A stretch of DNA of 64,000 nt, from NCBI GenBank assembly GCA_003342895.1, contig PTFA01000091.1, forward strand, positions 1,809,660 to 1,873,659. Direction: 5' to 3'. This DNA is from Casuarius casuarius. Lineage: Eukaryota; Chordata; Aves; Casuariiformes; Casuariidae. The position numbers and the translations under genes were made by a program. Every line of letters starts with the position of its first letter. Positions within the stretch are counted from its first letter, which is position 1. Shown here in pieces: positions 26,501 through 38,945 of this stretch. The notes below the pieces were generated by a model, which was given only the letters and a program-made list of their open reading frames with translations, did not search any database and was not told where the DNA came from.

Positions 26501-29500
26501 GAAAAGTTTGCAGGCTTTTGTGGATGAAAAAAGACCTTTAGTCTTCAAGACTTTCAGAAAATGTTTTTAACTAGTATGAAACCTAATACAAAGCAAAGCT
26601 ATTTCCTCATGCCCAGATCTCTCAGACTAGACTCAAACTGCTGAAGGTGGCCATCTTCTTTACTACAAACAAATATATCTTTATGTATCTGAAAAGCATT
26701 AGTAAGACTGCAGGGCGAAAGGGACAGAAATAGCACTTGCTTTCACAGTGTAATTGCCTATATTCCATCTGGGGAAAAAGTGTGAGTTTTCTAATTTGCA
26801 GAAGTCACAATCTAAAGTGCTTTAAAATGTATTTTTTTCCCCTTCTTTCTCCCATGGAAAAAGTGCTGAGGTAGATTTTTCTACACCCATAAACAGGATG
26901 CATTTTATCATTGTGGTAGGTGCGCTGCAAACCGTTACAAAGAAAAGAGTGGAAGTCAGAGAGAGGGAATGACAAAAGCTTCACAAATTGAATTTTCTCC
27001 CCTATATAGTGGAGGAAAAGAATAGAAGTGTATTGGTATGGGATGAGGTCTTTGATCATATGGAAAAGTGGAGGAAGATGCACAGGCAGGGGCAGATTTT
27101 GAATAACTAACAGCTAATGAAAAAACTGTTTGGTACATGCTTTTTTGCTCAGTTTATTCCCTCCTAATCACCACCTCTGCATATTTGCTTTTCTGCTGCT
27201 GTCAGCAGTCTCACAGAAGACCCAGGTTACTTTTCCTGCTTCCTCAGTGACAAGGACATGTTAGCTGGATGGCGTATTTTGTAAGATTGAGGTGCAGAAG
27301 GATAGGTTTGCATTTCTCCACCTTGACCCTCATACTTTGTCTGTATAGTCTGCTGTTAGCCTGGCTGTAGCTCAGGGCCATTTATTTTCTTAGATATACA
27401 CCTGCATGGTACCTAGTGTAAGGGTTAGGTCTAGAGTCTGTAGCTATAGCTGTAAATAACAGCATAACTTAGCTGTTATAGCCAGGAAGTAGCCTACCAT
27501 GAGGATTCCCTTCTGTAAGATGCTTGCTTTCCCTTTGCAGGAAAAGCCATGGAGGATTTTTTTCCCTAGGGGAGGCCGCGGCCATCCATGAGAAGCAAGT
27601 GATCTAGAGCGCAAGGGTCCAGCCTGTAATTTGGCTGTATATCCAAGATCTCCAACTCTGAGACTTAGTTTAGCCGAGATCACATCTTCGAGCTGGTTCT
27701 GCATGCTCCTGTCCTCTCTGAGGCTTTGCCCATCAGTGACTGCAAATTAGTTTCCTCCTCTCTCCGAGACAGGCTCTTCCAGGGTGCTCGATGTGGCTTT
27801 CCGACTCAGCCGTTGGATAAATGGAAAGCTCTTCACAACCATCTATCTTGCTTTAGTGCACGAGTGGATGATGAGTAGACCCTATTGTAGCTCATCCCCC
27901 ACCCATCCATCATCCGCTCTGCCACCTGCAGTCCCCTTAATGAAGGGAACAGAGACAGATGAGAGAGCTAGACAGACAAATGGACAAAGACTGACAGGGA
28001 TACAGCCCTGGGTTTCAGTCTCTCAGCACTGTATGAAGAAGGGATACATGGAGCTAACTGAGCTAGCTCTCCTTGATGTAAACAATTCCAATTCTGTATT
28101 TTTTATATTGTTTTCTCTGTCTTAGGGCTTTGCAGATAGCATAGTTAATGTGGGAGTGATGTCTATGCCAAGATACATGTTTGTGGGAGGTGTAGATAAA
28201 GCAAGAACCATTAGCCAAAAGATATTGGTCTGATTGAATGACTGATTGCATAGAAGACCACTGTACTTTTATATAACCTGCTATGACACAGTGCACAGAA
28301 AGAAAGGATAACATCCTGATACAGGTAGGAGAACCCTCTAGCTCCATGACACATGATATATTTAGAAGGAACCTAACAGAAAGATGTTTGGAATCCAGGT
28401 CACAACTACAGTGGCCTTTGGATCAGGCTAATATTCACAGAGCAGGACATCTACAGCATTAATTGTACTCAGGACTTTTATGGCAAATAGATCTTAAAGC
28501 GGTTTGCAAAAGCAGGTGCTCTCTAGTACACTATATCCCTTGTGCTATGTCCGTATGCTGCCCTGTGCATGCCAGTCATGGGACGGAGATGATCAAAAAT
28601 ACCGTCTGGCAGCCTTCTTGTTTATGATCTCAGATCAACATTGCCTACAACAGGGAGGAACTCTGCCCTTGTATTTGACTGTTATCAGAGAAACAAAGGC
28701 AGGGCACTTGTTTCCTGACAGCCTCATCTCTCCCAGAGGAAGAGCTACAGAGTTTCTTCGAACCCGAAGAAGATTGGCTTCTGGGCCAAGAGAAGGTGTA
28801 AGAGGGTGGGTAAGGGCACCATCTGGAGCCCCCTGCTATGGTGGTGTTAGCAGAGACATCTAGCTGAAATGGCTTGCAGTGAAAGTGTCATTCCTTTTGG
28901 AAAGGAAAATGGACATTCGTTATCATGCAGGAAGGTAGAAGTGGTATTAGCATATTCTTGCCCCAGATGCCAGCTCCAGCGAGCAGCAGCACAGGATGGG
29001 AGTGGAGGCTCTCAAACATTTATGTTGATTTGAAAAGTTGCAGTAGGAAACCCAGCTTGTCCCTATCGTGTAGTGTCTGGCTTTCTCTTTTCCTGTGGAG
29101 TTATTTCAGGTCAGCTCATGCTGAGAGTTCTCTGCTAAAGACTGCTGCCGTCCTCCTCATTGCTAATGCATATTGACACACTGGAGAATCTCCACCCTTG
29201 TTTAACTTGACATAAAATATTACACTGATGTACGCACTGTTCCGGCAATATATTATATCTGTAAGCTCCTCTGCATTCCAAGGGATGGGAAGGGATCAAG
29301 ATGCAGAGTCTATGGAGTCTCTTTGCTCAATGGATTTCTGAATGAGACAGAAATGATATATTTTCCTTTCACTCAGTCTGTTTTCTGATGGAATAAAGTT
29401 ACATAAGGAATTGAATTACATTACTTGGCAGCAATGTAACATAACTTTGAATCAGGGTTAAATAACAGCTTAAGGCCACTTTGTCAAAATCGAGTCAGAT

Positions 29501-30807
29501 TGAGGAAAACCTGCACCAACAGACAATTGGTCAGCTCTACTGGGTGCAAAGGGTTTTTTTCTGAAACTGAAATTTCACTGAAAATAAAATTCTGTTTCCT
29601 GGAAACAACCTCACAAAATTCCGGGTATTTTTTCAATTTTTAACTGAACTGGTTTGGTTATAGAAAAGAAAATGTTTGTGTGCTTAGCTTTTTGGTGCAT
29701 GCAAATCTTTTGGAAATTCCTTGAAAACAGAACTTAGCCCTTAACTAGCCCTCACCTAGGATTTTCATGCCTGTCCAGATAAGTTAAAGATGTTATGTCA
29801 GCCGGATCCAAATGTAGGACCTTTTTGTTTGTCTTATTCTGGTTATTGCCAGGAGGATTCACTAACATGGATGCTCAGGTATGTGAGAAGGTGGCAGACA
29901 GCATCACTATGGTGTGTAACACAGCTCAGGTGCAGAATGCCAGAGCTCCTTGCCCAAACAAACTCCTCCCATTGCCATGGGCAGTTTGCTTTATGGGATA
30001 AATGTATGGTCAAGGCATAACATGAAAGTAGTAAAAATTTGTAGGGACCTGCTGAACCACCTGCAGATTGTACAGTGTGCCTGATTGTATATAAAACCAG
30101 GCCTGATGAGAAGGTACTGCATTCAAGTTGTGCTGTGTCCATTAGAGACAAGTAGCTGACTCCCCTGATGGAAGCAAGTACCCGACTAGCTTTGGCAGGG
30201 TGTTATGCAGATCCTCAGAGCCCTGGAAAACAAGAAAAAGACAGAGGGATCCATAACCAACAATTAATTGCTATCCTCAGTGTTTTACTAAGACATGATT
30301 ACACTGTTCCAAAACTGCCTTTTCTTTTTGTGTGCTTATTCAAGCTCTTTCAAGCTTTGTCCATCAAATCTCTTTTCAAGTGAGCATCTCAGCGATGGCT
30401 GCATTTTCAGTCCTGACTGGGTGCTGATGCTCTAATGAACACAAATACCTTCCAGCCCTCTGATTGCATCCAGTACAGGAGCCACATGGACACTAATTGT
30501 TTCCCAGTGTACTGTGCCTGGATGCTGTACACAGGCTGCGATGAACTTACCAGCTTGTTTGGCACCATCCAGATGAAGCAAGTGCACCACCAGTTATTTT
30601 TCTGTACCTCCTTTGCCAGCAGGTAATTAGACCTGTGCAAGATGGTTCTGGCACCTCACCTGATTAAGCAGGAGATGTGGGTTATGTTCGTTGTAAGAGT
30701 CATGAACTTTTCAGCCTATACAGATTCTCCCCTGGTTTAGGTGAGGATCACGTCTGAGCAGCATTCTGCTTTATTCTGACTGTGCGACTGTGCTGCCACT
30801 AGCTAAA
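26501..30807. other. Non-coding DNA, no gene recognised
   Basis: No supported gene. Open frames up to 119 codons (28504-28863, +) show no known domain. No repeat was recognised. Confidence 0.55.
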
Positions 30808-30925
30808 GGAGGATTATTCCCATCTTGTGGGGTAAGAATAATTGAATCATAGACAGATCAAATGACTTACTACAGAGAATAGGTGGCGGGACCAGGAAAT
30901 GAATATATTCCTTCTGATGCCTGTA
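30808..30925 (-). repeat. MIR-type SINE remnant
   Basis: On the + strand: ggattattcccatcttgtgg, then gaatcatagacagatcaaatg, given here as gaatcatagacagatc and aaatgacttac, then ggtggcgggaccaggaaatg. This is the expected order for a reverse-complement MIR (attattatccccattttaca, gaggcacagagaggttaagt, gacttgccc, gtggcagagccagga). One of the clearer MIR copies here. Confidence 0.6.
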
Positions 30926-33900
30926 CACTATTTTGATTATCCTCTCTGAATCTGGCTGTATTGGTATTTTGGGGACCTTTTAGTGGCTTTGCCTCAAAAT
31001 CAAGTGAACTTGGCAATTTTCAGTGTTTCAGGGTAAAATCGGGTACTATTTGTCATTCAGTCCCATTGTTTAGTCACACAGTAGAGCTTTATCAGCATTT
31101 AAGGATATTAAATTCCTTGTACGTAATGTCCCATGAACATAGAGGATGGAAAGAAGCTAATTTCCATTGCCCTGAACTGAATCTCTCTGCCTGCCCATTT
31201 TGCAGCACTAGGTATTTGAAGAGAATTGAAAGCTTGTTTAGATCAATGGGAAGCAAGTATAGGCAGTGGTAGGGAAGGCTGCAGTGATTTAGTGTCATGT
31301 TATGAAGAAGGAAAGAGAAAGGTGTCTTTCTGGCTCAGCTGAAGGGAGAAGGGGAAAAGACAGCTCTGCCCTTCCCTAAACGAACCCATCTGCAACACTT
31401 CCGATTTGAATCCAAATAATATCTGAGGTTTGGGATTCAGCAGCAAACTAGCTTTGAGTCTCTAATCCCAGCACCTGATGTTTGGGGGTGTTGGGATTTG
31501 AAGCTAATTAATTCAGCCACCTGTAATTTTCACTCAGATGTGCTGTCTGCCTCTTCCTTAGATATATCATATGGTTTGGAAGGCTGCAGACAATGCTGGC
31601 CTGAATCCTAATCCCCTATACTGCTTCTTTATCTTTCCTTCATTCTTTTTTTCATGCCTCTCTTCTTCCATCTTTCTCCTGCTGCTATCTTCCTCTTCCA
31701 GGTCCTTATTCAAAAAAAAAAAAGGCATCTGACATTAGTAAGTCATTGGCTCTGCCCAGCTGGAACGGTTGTGTTCCCTTCAGGGCTGTCTGCAGAACGG
31801 TGCTCTCAGTGCCTGTCCCAGTCTTCCTGGCTAGTTTCATCTCAGCACAAACAATTCAATGCTGACTGTTCCTGTTGGGAGCAAGGCTTCAGGTGATAAA
31901 TACTGCAAGATCTAGAAAGCCCAGGAGTCCTGTCCTGATTTCTTTCCCTTGGCAGTGAAAGGATGGGAGAAGAATAAAAAGATAATTAGTTTGGAGTCTT
32001 CAGAAATGGAATGGAAAAGGTTCGTTCATTCCCTTCTCGTGCCAAGTGAAAGCCTGGGCTTAAACTATCCAGGCTGCGAGGTTCTGCAGCCAGGGAATGT
32101 GTTGTCTTGCTTGTTCGAAAAACACCCTGTGCTCTTTTGTTCCTGTAGAAATAATGCCGTGTAATAACTAAAGCTGGAGTCAGTTTTCCCACATCTGTAG
32201 AGCCTGAAGCTGTTATTTTTTTGACTGTTTTTCATATTACATTAGTGCCAAGTGAGCCTGGGAGCCTGATTCTACTGGGTGCTGCGCACACGGACAGTGG
32301 GAGGCAGCTGCAGCCCAAACAGCTTGTAGCCCGAGGCCTTCGTCCGGAAACGAGCTCTGTGCAGGCACTTCTGGGCATTCGCACACAATTTCAGTGGGAG
32401 CTTCATGCTGAAGGAGGGTGTCCCTCCAGGTCCTATGCAGGACTGGGGGCTAATGGGTGTATGAGAAGATAGAGAGATGGAAGATGTCAGAGCAACAGGA
32501 ACAATATGGTGTTAATGCATCAGTTAGCTTTACACCCAGTTTGTAGGTGGCTAATACAGATTGCACTAAACCAATAAACAGCACAAGGGTCATCTCATCC
32601 CCGGCCCAGACAGTATCAGCCGGATTGTTAGCTTCTAGTAAGTCTATTTGAACTTCCAAATCCTCACCAGATTTACCTTGATTTTGCGAAGGAAAAAGTC
32701 AGGCTTTTGTAGGATTTCCTAGTTCAATCTCTTTTCTTCTCAGACTGTTGAAGATGGCTGGTAATAAAACTTCCCTTAGCCAAAATTTGTCATGTCACTT
32801 TACTTATATCAAACTGTTGAGAAAATCCTACAGCTGCAAACTTGGTTTGGAAGTCTCTCTTGGCAATATGTCCTATTGCTCCTGCCTGGCTTTAGGTGTG
32901 CCTGGTAGATTCAGGTTTATAGAAACCCTTCTTTAGCTCCTGCTGCCTTAGCAAGCATCAAGTTGTATTCTTCTGTCTCATGCAATCAGGCAACAGAGCC
33001 GTAGTTTCTGGTGCTGGCAGCTGTTCATTAATAGTCATTCATGCTTGGGTCTGTCCTGAGAATTCAGGTGAAGCATTTTGATGCTGGTCTGGTCAGACTG
33101 CTAATGCATGTTGCCAATGTTTCTCTCGCAGAAATCTTTCTTTTACAGAAGAGGTACAAAGAGGCCACCCAGGTTTTTTCTGTTGAAGGTCAAGGGGCAC
33201 CTGCAGTGGCAGTGACAAACAGGCCAAAAGGACTCTGGAGCTTGTGGGCCATTGCTGTTTGAATGAGATAAAGTTATAACTATTTAACATGCCTGGGAGT
33301 GAAATTAGAATGATCACATAATCTGCTTAGTCTCTGATGACCGGTCTGGCATGGGAATATGAATCTTAATTGGTATTTTCTTATCAATATACTCAAGTTG
33401 AAGGATTAAGGATAAGACTCTTAATACAACCTGAATTTTGGGGAGATGCTTATGATTTTAGTGTGATAAAGAAGCATCACTGGTGCAATGAGTGCCTGGA
33501 GAGAAGGTTTTAGGAACAAGAACTTCAGTTTTCAACAAACTCTATACGCATGATCACACCTGTGCTTTTCTTCACCTGCACACTGCATACCTGATGTACA
33601 GGCTGTGCAAGATGTCTCAAATAATCAGTAACACAGGCATGTACGAAACGCAAATGCATTGTCACTTCCTCTCTAGGTGTTTTTTTCAGGCTTTTTATTG
33701 GTATGACAGTGCTTTAAACGATGTTTTATAAAATAGATCTGAGGCCATGTGTATAAATACACAAAGGACTCCTGTTGATTGCTCTATTTTTATTTGCTAT
33801 TTAAAGTTAAGGGCATGGTTTAAAACTTTATTGAACAGTGATGTTAAGATGAATCCCCTTAATGCATACCAAAAGTTGCATTACAACTACACGTATCTCC

Positions 33901-35057
33901 TCTGTCTTCTCCCAGGCACAGCCTCACGAATTACTGTGTTAATACAGAGCTCTTGCCGTGCTAACAAATGAAGAATGGCAGATATAATATACCATCAACC
34001 CAGTCCCAGAGCAGCAGCTGCTGGCTTTGTCAGGGTGACCTGAAGCGACAACAGGATGTGTGGATTGGTGCATTTTCCCTCCCATTAAGCACAGACTCGG
34101 GGCTCCTCGGAGTCCATCAGTGTGCTGGAATGCCCTCTGTGCGAGATGGCCTGCCAGCACGCGTCCCGTGTCTGTCTTCATTTACAGCGAAAGGCAGAGG
34201 TTTGTACCTTCTGTGGTAGTAAATGGGCAAAGATGACTGTAATACCCAAATCTGCAATTCTTTTCATTTATGTGAGCTCTTCCTATTTGTTCCCTCCCTG
34301 TCAGCTCCAAGCTGCATTTCTCTCTTCAGTATGTCAGCTATAACTATATATATCAGTCCTCCTTCTCTGCTGCCTCTGGTTCCCTAGAGCTTTTCCTGTA
34401 AAGTTCTTGTATTTCATTCTTTCCTAACTGCAGTTATGTCCTCTGCCTGACCATCAACCTTAGGAGCTGAACGGATACAAGGAAATACTGCTGTATAGGG
34501 GGATATTTCCATCAGCGTCTCTGCAGACTCCTTGCGTAGTCGTGAGACAAATTCCTCTTGTGAGCAATTCAGAGCCAGGCCTAGCTTAGGAGCAGAGGCA
34601 GCTGTGGACCGAGGAGGAGCAGACGGTATCAGTTTAATAATCATCCCTTGGTGAATGAGAACTTCTGTGCAGACAACCCCTGAGTACAAAGATAAGCCGA
34701 GAACCCCACTTGTTTTCATTTTTCATTGCTGTCAAGCAAGAAGATAGTGAGATTTGGCTATTGTATCGTACCGCACATACGCAGCAGGCTGCGTCTTCTC
34801 TTTAAATCGTTCAGTGCTGAACGCAGAGACGGACAGAGCCATAGCCTAGGTGGTGGCCTGATCCAACCCGTGAATTGCCGTGGGTCCTGCGTTAACATGC
34901 ATCAGGCCTGATTTTCTTCTCAGGTCACTGTGTATCAGAAGTATTTGCAGCTATGCATTCCAACCCAGTAACCAGCAGAAGAACTGTACTTTTTTTATCT
35001 TAGCTTCAGTGGCAGAAAGGTTAGGAAGCGGATATTTTATCCCTGGAGCTTTGAACA
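30926..35057. other. Non-coding DNA, no gene recognised
   Basis: No supported gene. An A12 run lies at 31712-31723. One frame at 34122-34343 begins with a CPLC...C-like cysteine spacing that superficially resembles a zinc finger but lacks the rest of the pattern. A part near 32255-32400 (cctgattctactgggtgctg) may be another old repeat trace. Confidence 0.5.
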
Positions 35058-35190
35058 TTTACCATTATCCTCATTTTGCAGATGCGGGCTGAGACACAGA
35101 GAGGGCCCTGATTGCATATATTAAGGATCTCATATATTAGCTCAGTGGCAAAGTGGGAAATTCTTTCCGAACTCCCAAGACCAATCAGTA
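35058..35190 (-). repeat. MIR-type SINE remnant
   Basis: On the + strand: accattatcctcattttgca, gatgcgggctgagacacaga, gaggg. This is a close match to reverse-complement MIR (attattatcctcattttaca, gatgaggaaactgaggcaca, gagagg). The following part (ctcagtggcaaagtgggaaa) continues the pattern. The best-preserved MIR core in the window. Confidence 0.7.
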
Positions 35191-35835
35191 TGAGAGAGAG
35201 CAGATGGCTCGCAACAGTTTTTGTTGAGTTTTATTTATTAAAAATAGATACGTAATTGAGCAAGGAGACCTGTTTTACCTGGAGTAGCCTTTTTTCCCGT
35301 AACAGTGGGATTGCTCCATATTTTTGGACAGTTCTAGTTGCTACTTCATTGTTAATTAGTTACTCTTTCAAATTTTTGTTGCAACAAGAGTTTTGAAAAA
35401 AAATCCCTCAAAACAAAAATCCTGTGCCAGAGAGCTAAAACAAAACACATTTTGTTATATTTGCACTGGTATACTGTCGATATTCTCAAGGTAATTCATC
35501 CTCTGTGCTTCCCACCAGCATAAACAGCCTGCGGAAGGCTCCAAATCCTTCCTTTCAAGGGAGTTGCAATCCCATCTAGCTCAAACGGGCACCAATATGG
35601 TTCTTGGCACCATAGTGTCAAGTCTCCTCAAATTGTCCTGCTGCTTAATCCTTCATGCCTAGCATAACATGGTGCGTAATTGAATGTACCATTTCTTTCT
35701 CCAAGTAACATTTCAGGGATAAGTGGAGCCCTTGGCCTCAGCGAACAGGCTGTTCTGCGTGTAGTTATTAGAGTCGGTTTGTGAAAGGAGCTCGCTGTGC
35801 TGTGGGGATGGCTGTTATAATACAGCTGTCAGAGA
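35191..35835. other. Non-coding DNA, no gene recognised
   Basis: No supported gene or repeat. The sequence shifts from AT-rich to GC-rich toward the CpG patch that follows. Confidence 0.55.
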
Positions 35836-36016
35836 GCGGGCGCTCGGGTTGCACAGGGCTGAGGTGAGGCTGCCCAGCGCAGGGCCGCCGGGCGAGCGAG
35901 GCAGGAGCTCGTGGGCAGAGCCGGGGAGCTGCTCTGCTCTGAGCACCGTGCAGCCTCGAAGGCTGCGAGGCGCCAGGATGCGATGCAGTGTCCCAGCCAG
36001 CTGCTGCTGCCGCGCC
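35836..36016. promoter_or_regulatory. Small CpG-dense patch
   Basis: About 17 CpGs in 180 bases (agcgggcgctcggg, gggccgccgggcgagcgagg, ggctgcgaggcgcc), against CpG-poor flanks. It is too short for a standard CpG island, but such patches can mark a promoter or an unmethylated enhancer. A run of open minus-strand codons across it follows from GC content. No TATA box or known first exon was recognised. Confidence 0.35.
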
Positions 36017-36659
36017 TGGTACTAATGAGGGCAGCAATAAGCCACATTATGGCACTGCAAGTTGCCTGAGCCCCCCCACAGGCTATGCTGTGATCAGCCT
36101 GCTTTAAACTAACTTCTTTTCTCTGTGTGGCATAGCATCAAACTCCTGAGCCTGGTGCTACCTGGCTCCTTAGTCTGAAATATCTGTGTTTCTAGAGCAT
36201 CACCGGCATGGCAGGAGTGTGCGATTGGTGAAACCTGGACGTGTGGGGAAAAAACAATGAATCTCTGCATGATGCAGAGCTCTCAGGTTATGTCTACAGC
36301 TGCAAGTGTGCCTTGCCCACGTGCAGGGCCAGCTGGATGCAAGCCAGGCTGAAGTGGAGGCAATATAGAAGCGTCAGCATGGTGCCAGCACGCAGGCCAG
36401 TAAACTCTCCTGGCTGGGCTGGCTCAGCATTACTCTAAAACCGATCCACCTCTTTTGGCCTGGAGCTGGCTCACATCTGTCTGGAGCTGAGCCGTAGACA
36501 CTCCCTTAAATTCATTGCTTGGGTGCTCGCTCTCTGTGGAATGATGGCTTTCACCCAGTATTCCTGTCCGGCTCCGGTCGCTAAGGTCACAAGGAGTTAA
36601 AAGCATATCCAGGAAACTTTGGGTGCATCTGGTAGGCGCAGGCGCTATCTGGAATAGTT

Positions 36660-36960
36660 CAGTTCAGGAGGCTGCACTTAATTAAAACTGCAAAATGGCA
36701 CAATTAGCTGAGGCTGAAAATTTCCTACTGCCTCAGCTGAGTGTGACGCGTGTTTTCTAATCTCTCTATTTATCTTATTGTTAATCTGTAGCTATCAATT
36801 AAAACAATTCTCAAAACTCTATTTTGATGGGTCCATTTGGAAACTACTCAGATAACAATAGAATCATTTAACTTTTCTTTTGTGAAGCTTAATTTGCCTG
36901 CACCTTCTTATTAAAGCTCGCCACTATTAAAGGGGGATTGTGCTCTGATCTCGAGCTGGC
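36660..36960. promoter_or_regulatory. Candidate conserved non-coding element with inverted repeat
   Basis: A homeodomain-, SOX- and GATA-like motif cluster (cttaattaaaac, cttattgttaatc, ttatct, atcaattaaaacaattc). Its 5' part holds an inverted repeat GCTGAGGC ... GCCTCAGC with a 15-base loop (36707-36737), extendable to 11 pairs with one mismatch. Enhancer function is inferred; conservation is untested. Confidence 0.3.
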
Positions 36961-37369
36961 GTGTTGCAGAGGACGCGGTTGGGCCACCAAGGCTGGCAGA
37001 GTGGCAGAGGCGTCATTTATGGCGGTCTGCAGATGCCAGTAGTAACTCCCTGTCATGCTAATGTTTTTAGGCAGTTGAGGAAAAACATGCAGCAGAGTTT
37101 TAGGCCAGGAAAAAGCAGTTGAAGTGTGGAACCTTTGAAGTCTGAAAATTGGTTTTCTTCAAAAGGGAAAAAAAGCTCTGTGTCGAAAGCAGCAGGGGCT
37201 TTCTCCTGTAGTCACAGTTCAAATTCAGACTAAGAGCTAAAGAATAAGCAGTGTGTAACGCTTAGCCAGTCACAGGGCATTACTTTAGGTCCATTTTCTG
37301 CTAGTCAGGCTAGGGGTGTCTAATTGAATTGGCATTGGTGAGAGGCTGCGTTGCTGGTTCAGGGTGTCA

Positions 37370-37490
37370 GGGCGGGGCTGGTGCAGGGAGGCGCAGCGCT
37401 GTGGCTCGGCGTGGGCCGCAGCTTCGGCTGGGTCTCGCTCCCCAGGGCCTCGCGGGCCTGCCTCGGAGGGAGGATCTTTAGGCCCGGAGA
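37370..37490. promoter_or_regulatory. Small CpG-dense patch with a GC box
   Basis: Starts with GGGCGGGGC (37370-37378), the Sp1/KLF GC-box consensus, then about a dozen CpGs in 120 bases (ggcgcagcgctg, ctcggcgtgggccgcag, cctcgcgggcc). Two overlapping + strand open frames cross it (62 and 169 codons), explained by GC content. It may be a cryptic or tissue-specific promoter; no downstream exon is evident. Confidence 0.35.
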
Positions 37491-38299
37491 AGGTCTCAGT
37501 CACCCCGTTCTGTCCTGGATCCCCCTGTTTGTGTTGTAACAAAGCTGGCAGTTCTGGTGCATGTGCATTTTTTTCAATCCAGTGCAGACCCTGTTCTTTC
37601 AGGCCATTTCACATGAGTTGCTGGGCAGGCAGAAATAATGTGTGTTGTCTGCTGGCCTCAGGCAGTGCTCAGAGCTGTGTTGCAGGGACAGCAGCGCTCC
37701 TTCCCTGCCCCCTATCAGTGCAGTCCTCTGCCTACACCTTAGCGTTTGATTCAATAATCCTGAATAAACCGTGGGAAAAGCCGACCTTTGCAGTGACCCT
37801 TCCTCCTCAAGGCCCATTTCTAGCTGAGAGCTGCATTTCTGTTTTTAGCATGAGTTTTAAGCACTCTAATTAAATCAGGGACCTGGTTTAATAATCCTGG
37901 TTGGTTCAGGCAGCTGAGACAATTCGTTCACAGTTGCTTTATTAATGCAGCAGTAATCTCCAGGTTGGGAGTTCACCTCCTTACTCATTCATACAATTCT
38001 TTGGGAATGGGAAATGAGTTTTCAAGCAGCAGCTTTGCTCCTGTTCTGCACGTGCTCTGGCTGGCAGGAGCCAGCTGGCAGCACAGTGCACAGAATTAAA
38101 GCACTTGCCCAAAGAAGGCAGGGAAGGATGGAGGAAGGAAACTGCACTGACAATTTTCCACCAGGCTTTTACGTTATGCCCCTTTTGTATTTCTGCAGCA
38201 CCCTGCATAGTCCAGGTCCATTAAGTCGTGAGTCTAAGCTCCTGGAACTATCCCACTATGAATAATGAGTCTAGTGTCACCTGCCCGTGGTTCAGAGCA
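37491..38299. other. Non-coding DNA, no gene recognised
   Basis: No supported gene. The 169-codon frame that starts in the CpG patch runs on to 37873 but resembles no known protein. Confidence 0.5.
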
Positions 38300-38410
38300 A
38301 GCCCATCGATGTCCTGGAATTAACCTGGGCAACTGCAGCAGCCCCTTGGACAGAGGGTGGGAAATCCTGGCCCCCTTCGGAAAAAGGCAAAACTCCCTGA
38401 CCAGGGCTTT
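38300..38410. repeat. Ancient sauropsid repeat fragment
   Basis: gggaaatcctggccccctt followed by aaggcaaaactccctgacca recalls the very common old sauropsid pattern gtgaaatcctggccccattg ... ggcaaaactcccattgactt. Decayed; ends uncertain. Confidence 0.45.
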
Positions 38411-38544
38411 GGGCTGGAAATCATACTGTTTTGTAAGTCATAAGTACGTGACTTTGACTATTGAACTTCCTGTATGTGGCTTGGATTAGAACTTATTCTC
38501 ATATCTTCCCTGTAGAACTGATATATTCATTCTGTGACTGATGC

Positions 38545-38650
38545 TGTTTGCACTCACAAGGGTGTAAATCAGCAACCACTGGATTCAAATTGACAGCTAC
38601 ACCACATTAAAATTGGCATGAGCAAGAGGAGAATCAGTCCTCTGTGTATT
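38545..38650. repeat. Ancient sauropsid repeat fragment
   Basis: agggtgtaaatcagcaacca, then acaccacattaaaattggca, tgagcaagaggagaatcag. These follow the order gtgtaaatctggagtaactc, acactgatttaaaactggtg, tgagtgagaggagaatcagg of a widespread old sauropsid repeat. Confidence 0.5.
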
Positions 38651-38874
38651 TTCAAGGTGTAGAATGAAATGTCTTTCAAAATGCTGCATAATATACAGCC
38701 TAGTAGGCATATGGAATGATTTTTCTTAGCTCCCCAAAATATATAAGATAGAGATATAAAAAGAAAAAATATACATTGCTCAATACATGAAAACTATATC
38801 AAATGATGGCTTTCAGGAAAATATATTTTCTTAGAGGACACCAGTTTCTTAGTAAAATATCTGACATCTTAACT

Positions 38875-38945
38875 GCTGTAAATCAGCGTTGCTGTGTTGA
38901 CACAAGTGAAGCTGCACTGATTTACACCAGCCAATGATCTGGCCT
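38875..38945. repeat. Ancient sauropsid repeat fragment
   Basis: Contains gtaaatcagcgttgctgtg and gcactgatttacaccagcca followed by atgatctggcc. These are hallmark words (gtgtaaatcaggagtaactc ... tgatttacaccagctgagga tctggcc) of the same family as the copy just upstream at 38545-38650. The two may be parts of one original insertion. Confidence 0.55.

Noticed and set aside
34122..34343. Cys-rich start resembling a C2H2 zinc finger
   Set aside because: The cysteine spacing is not followed by the His pair and linker of a true finger.
37364..37873. 169-codon + frame
   Set aside because: It starts in a CpG-rich patch where stops are rare, and no domain or splice context supports it.
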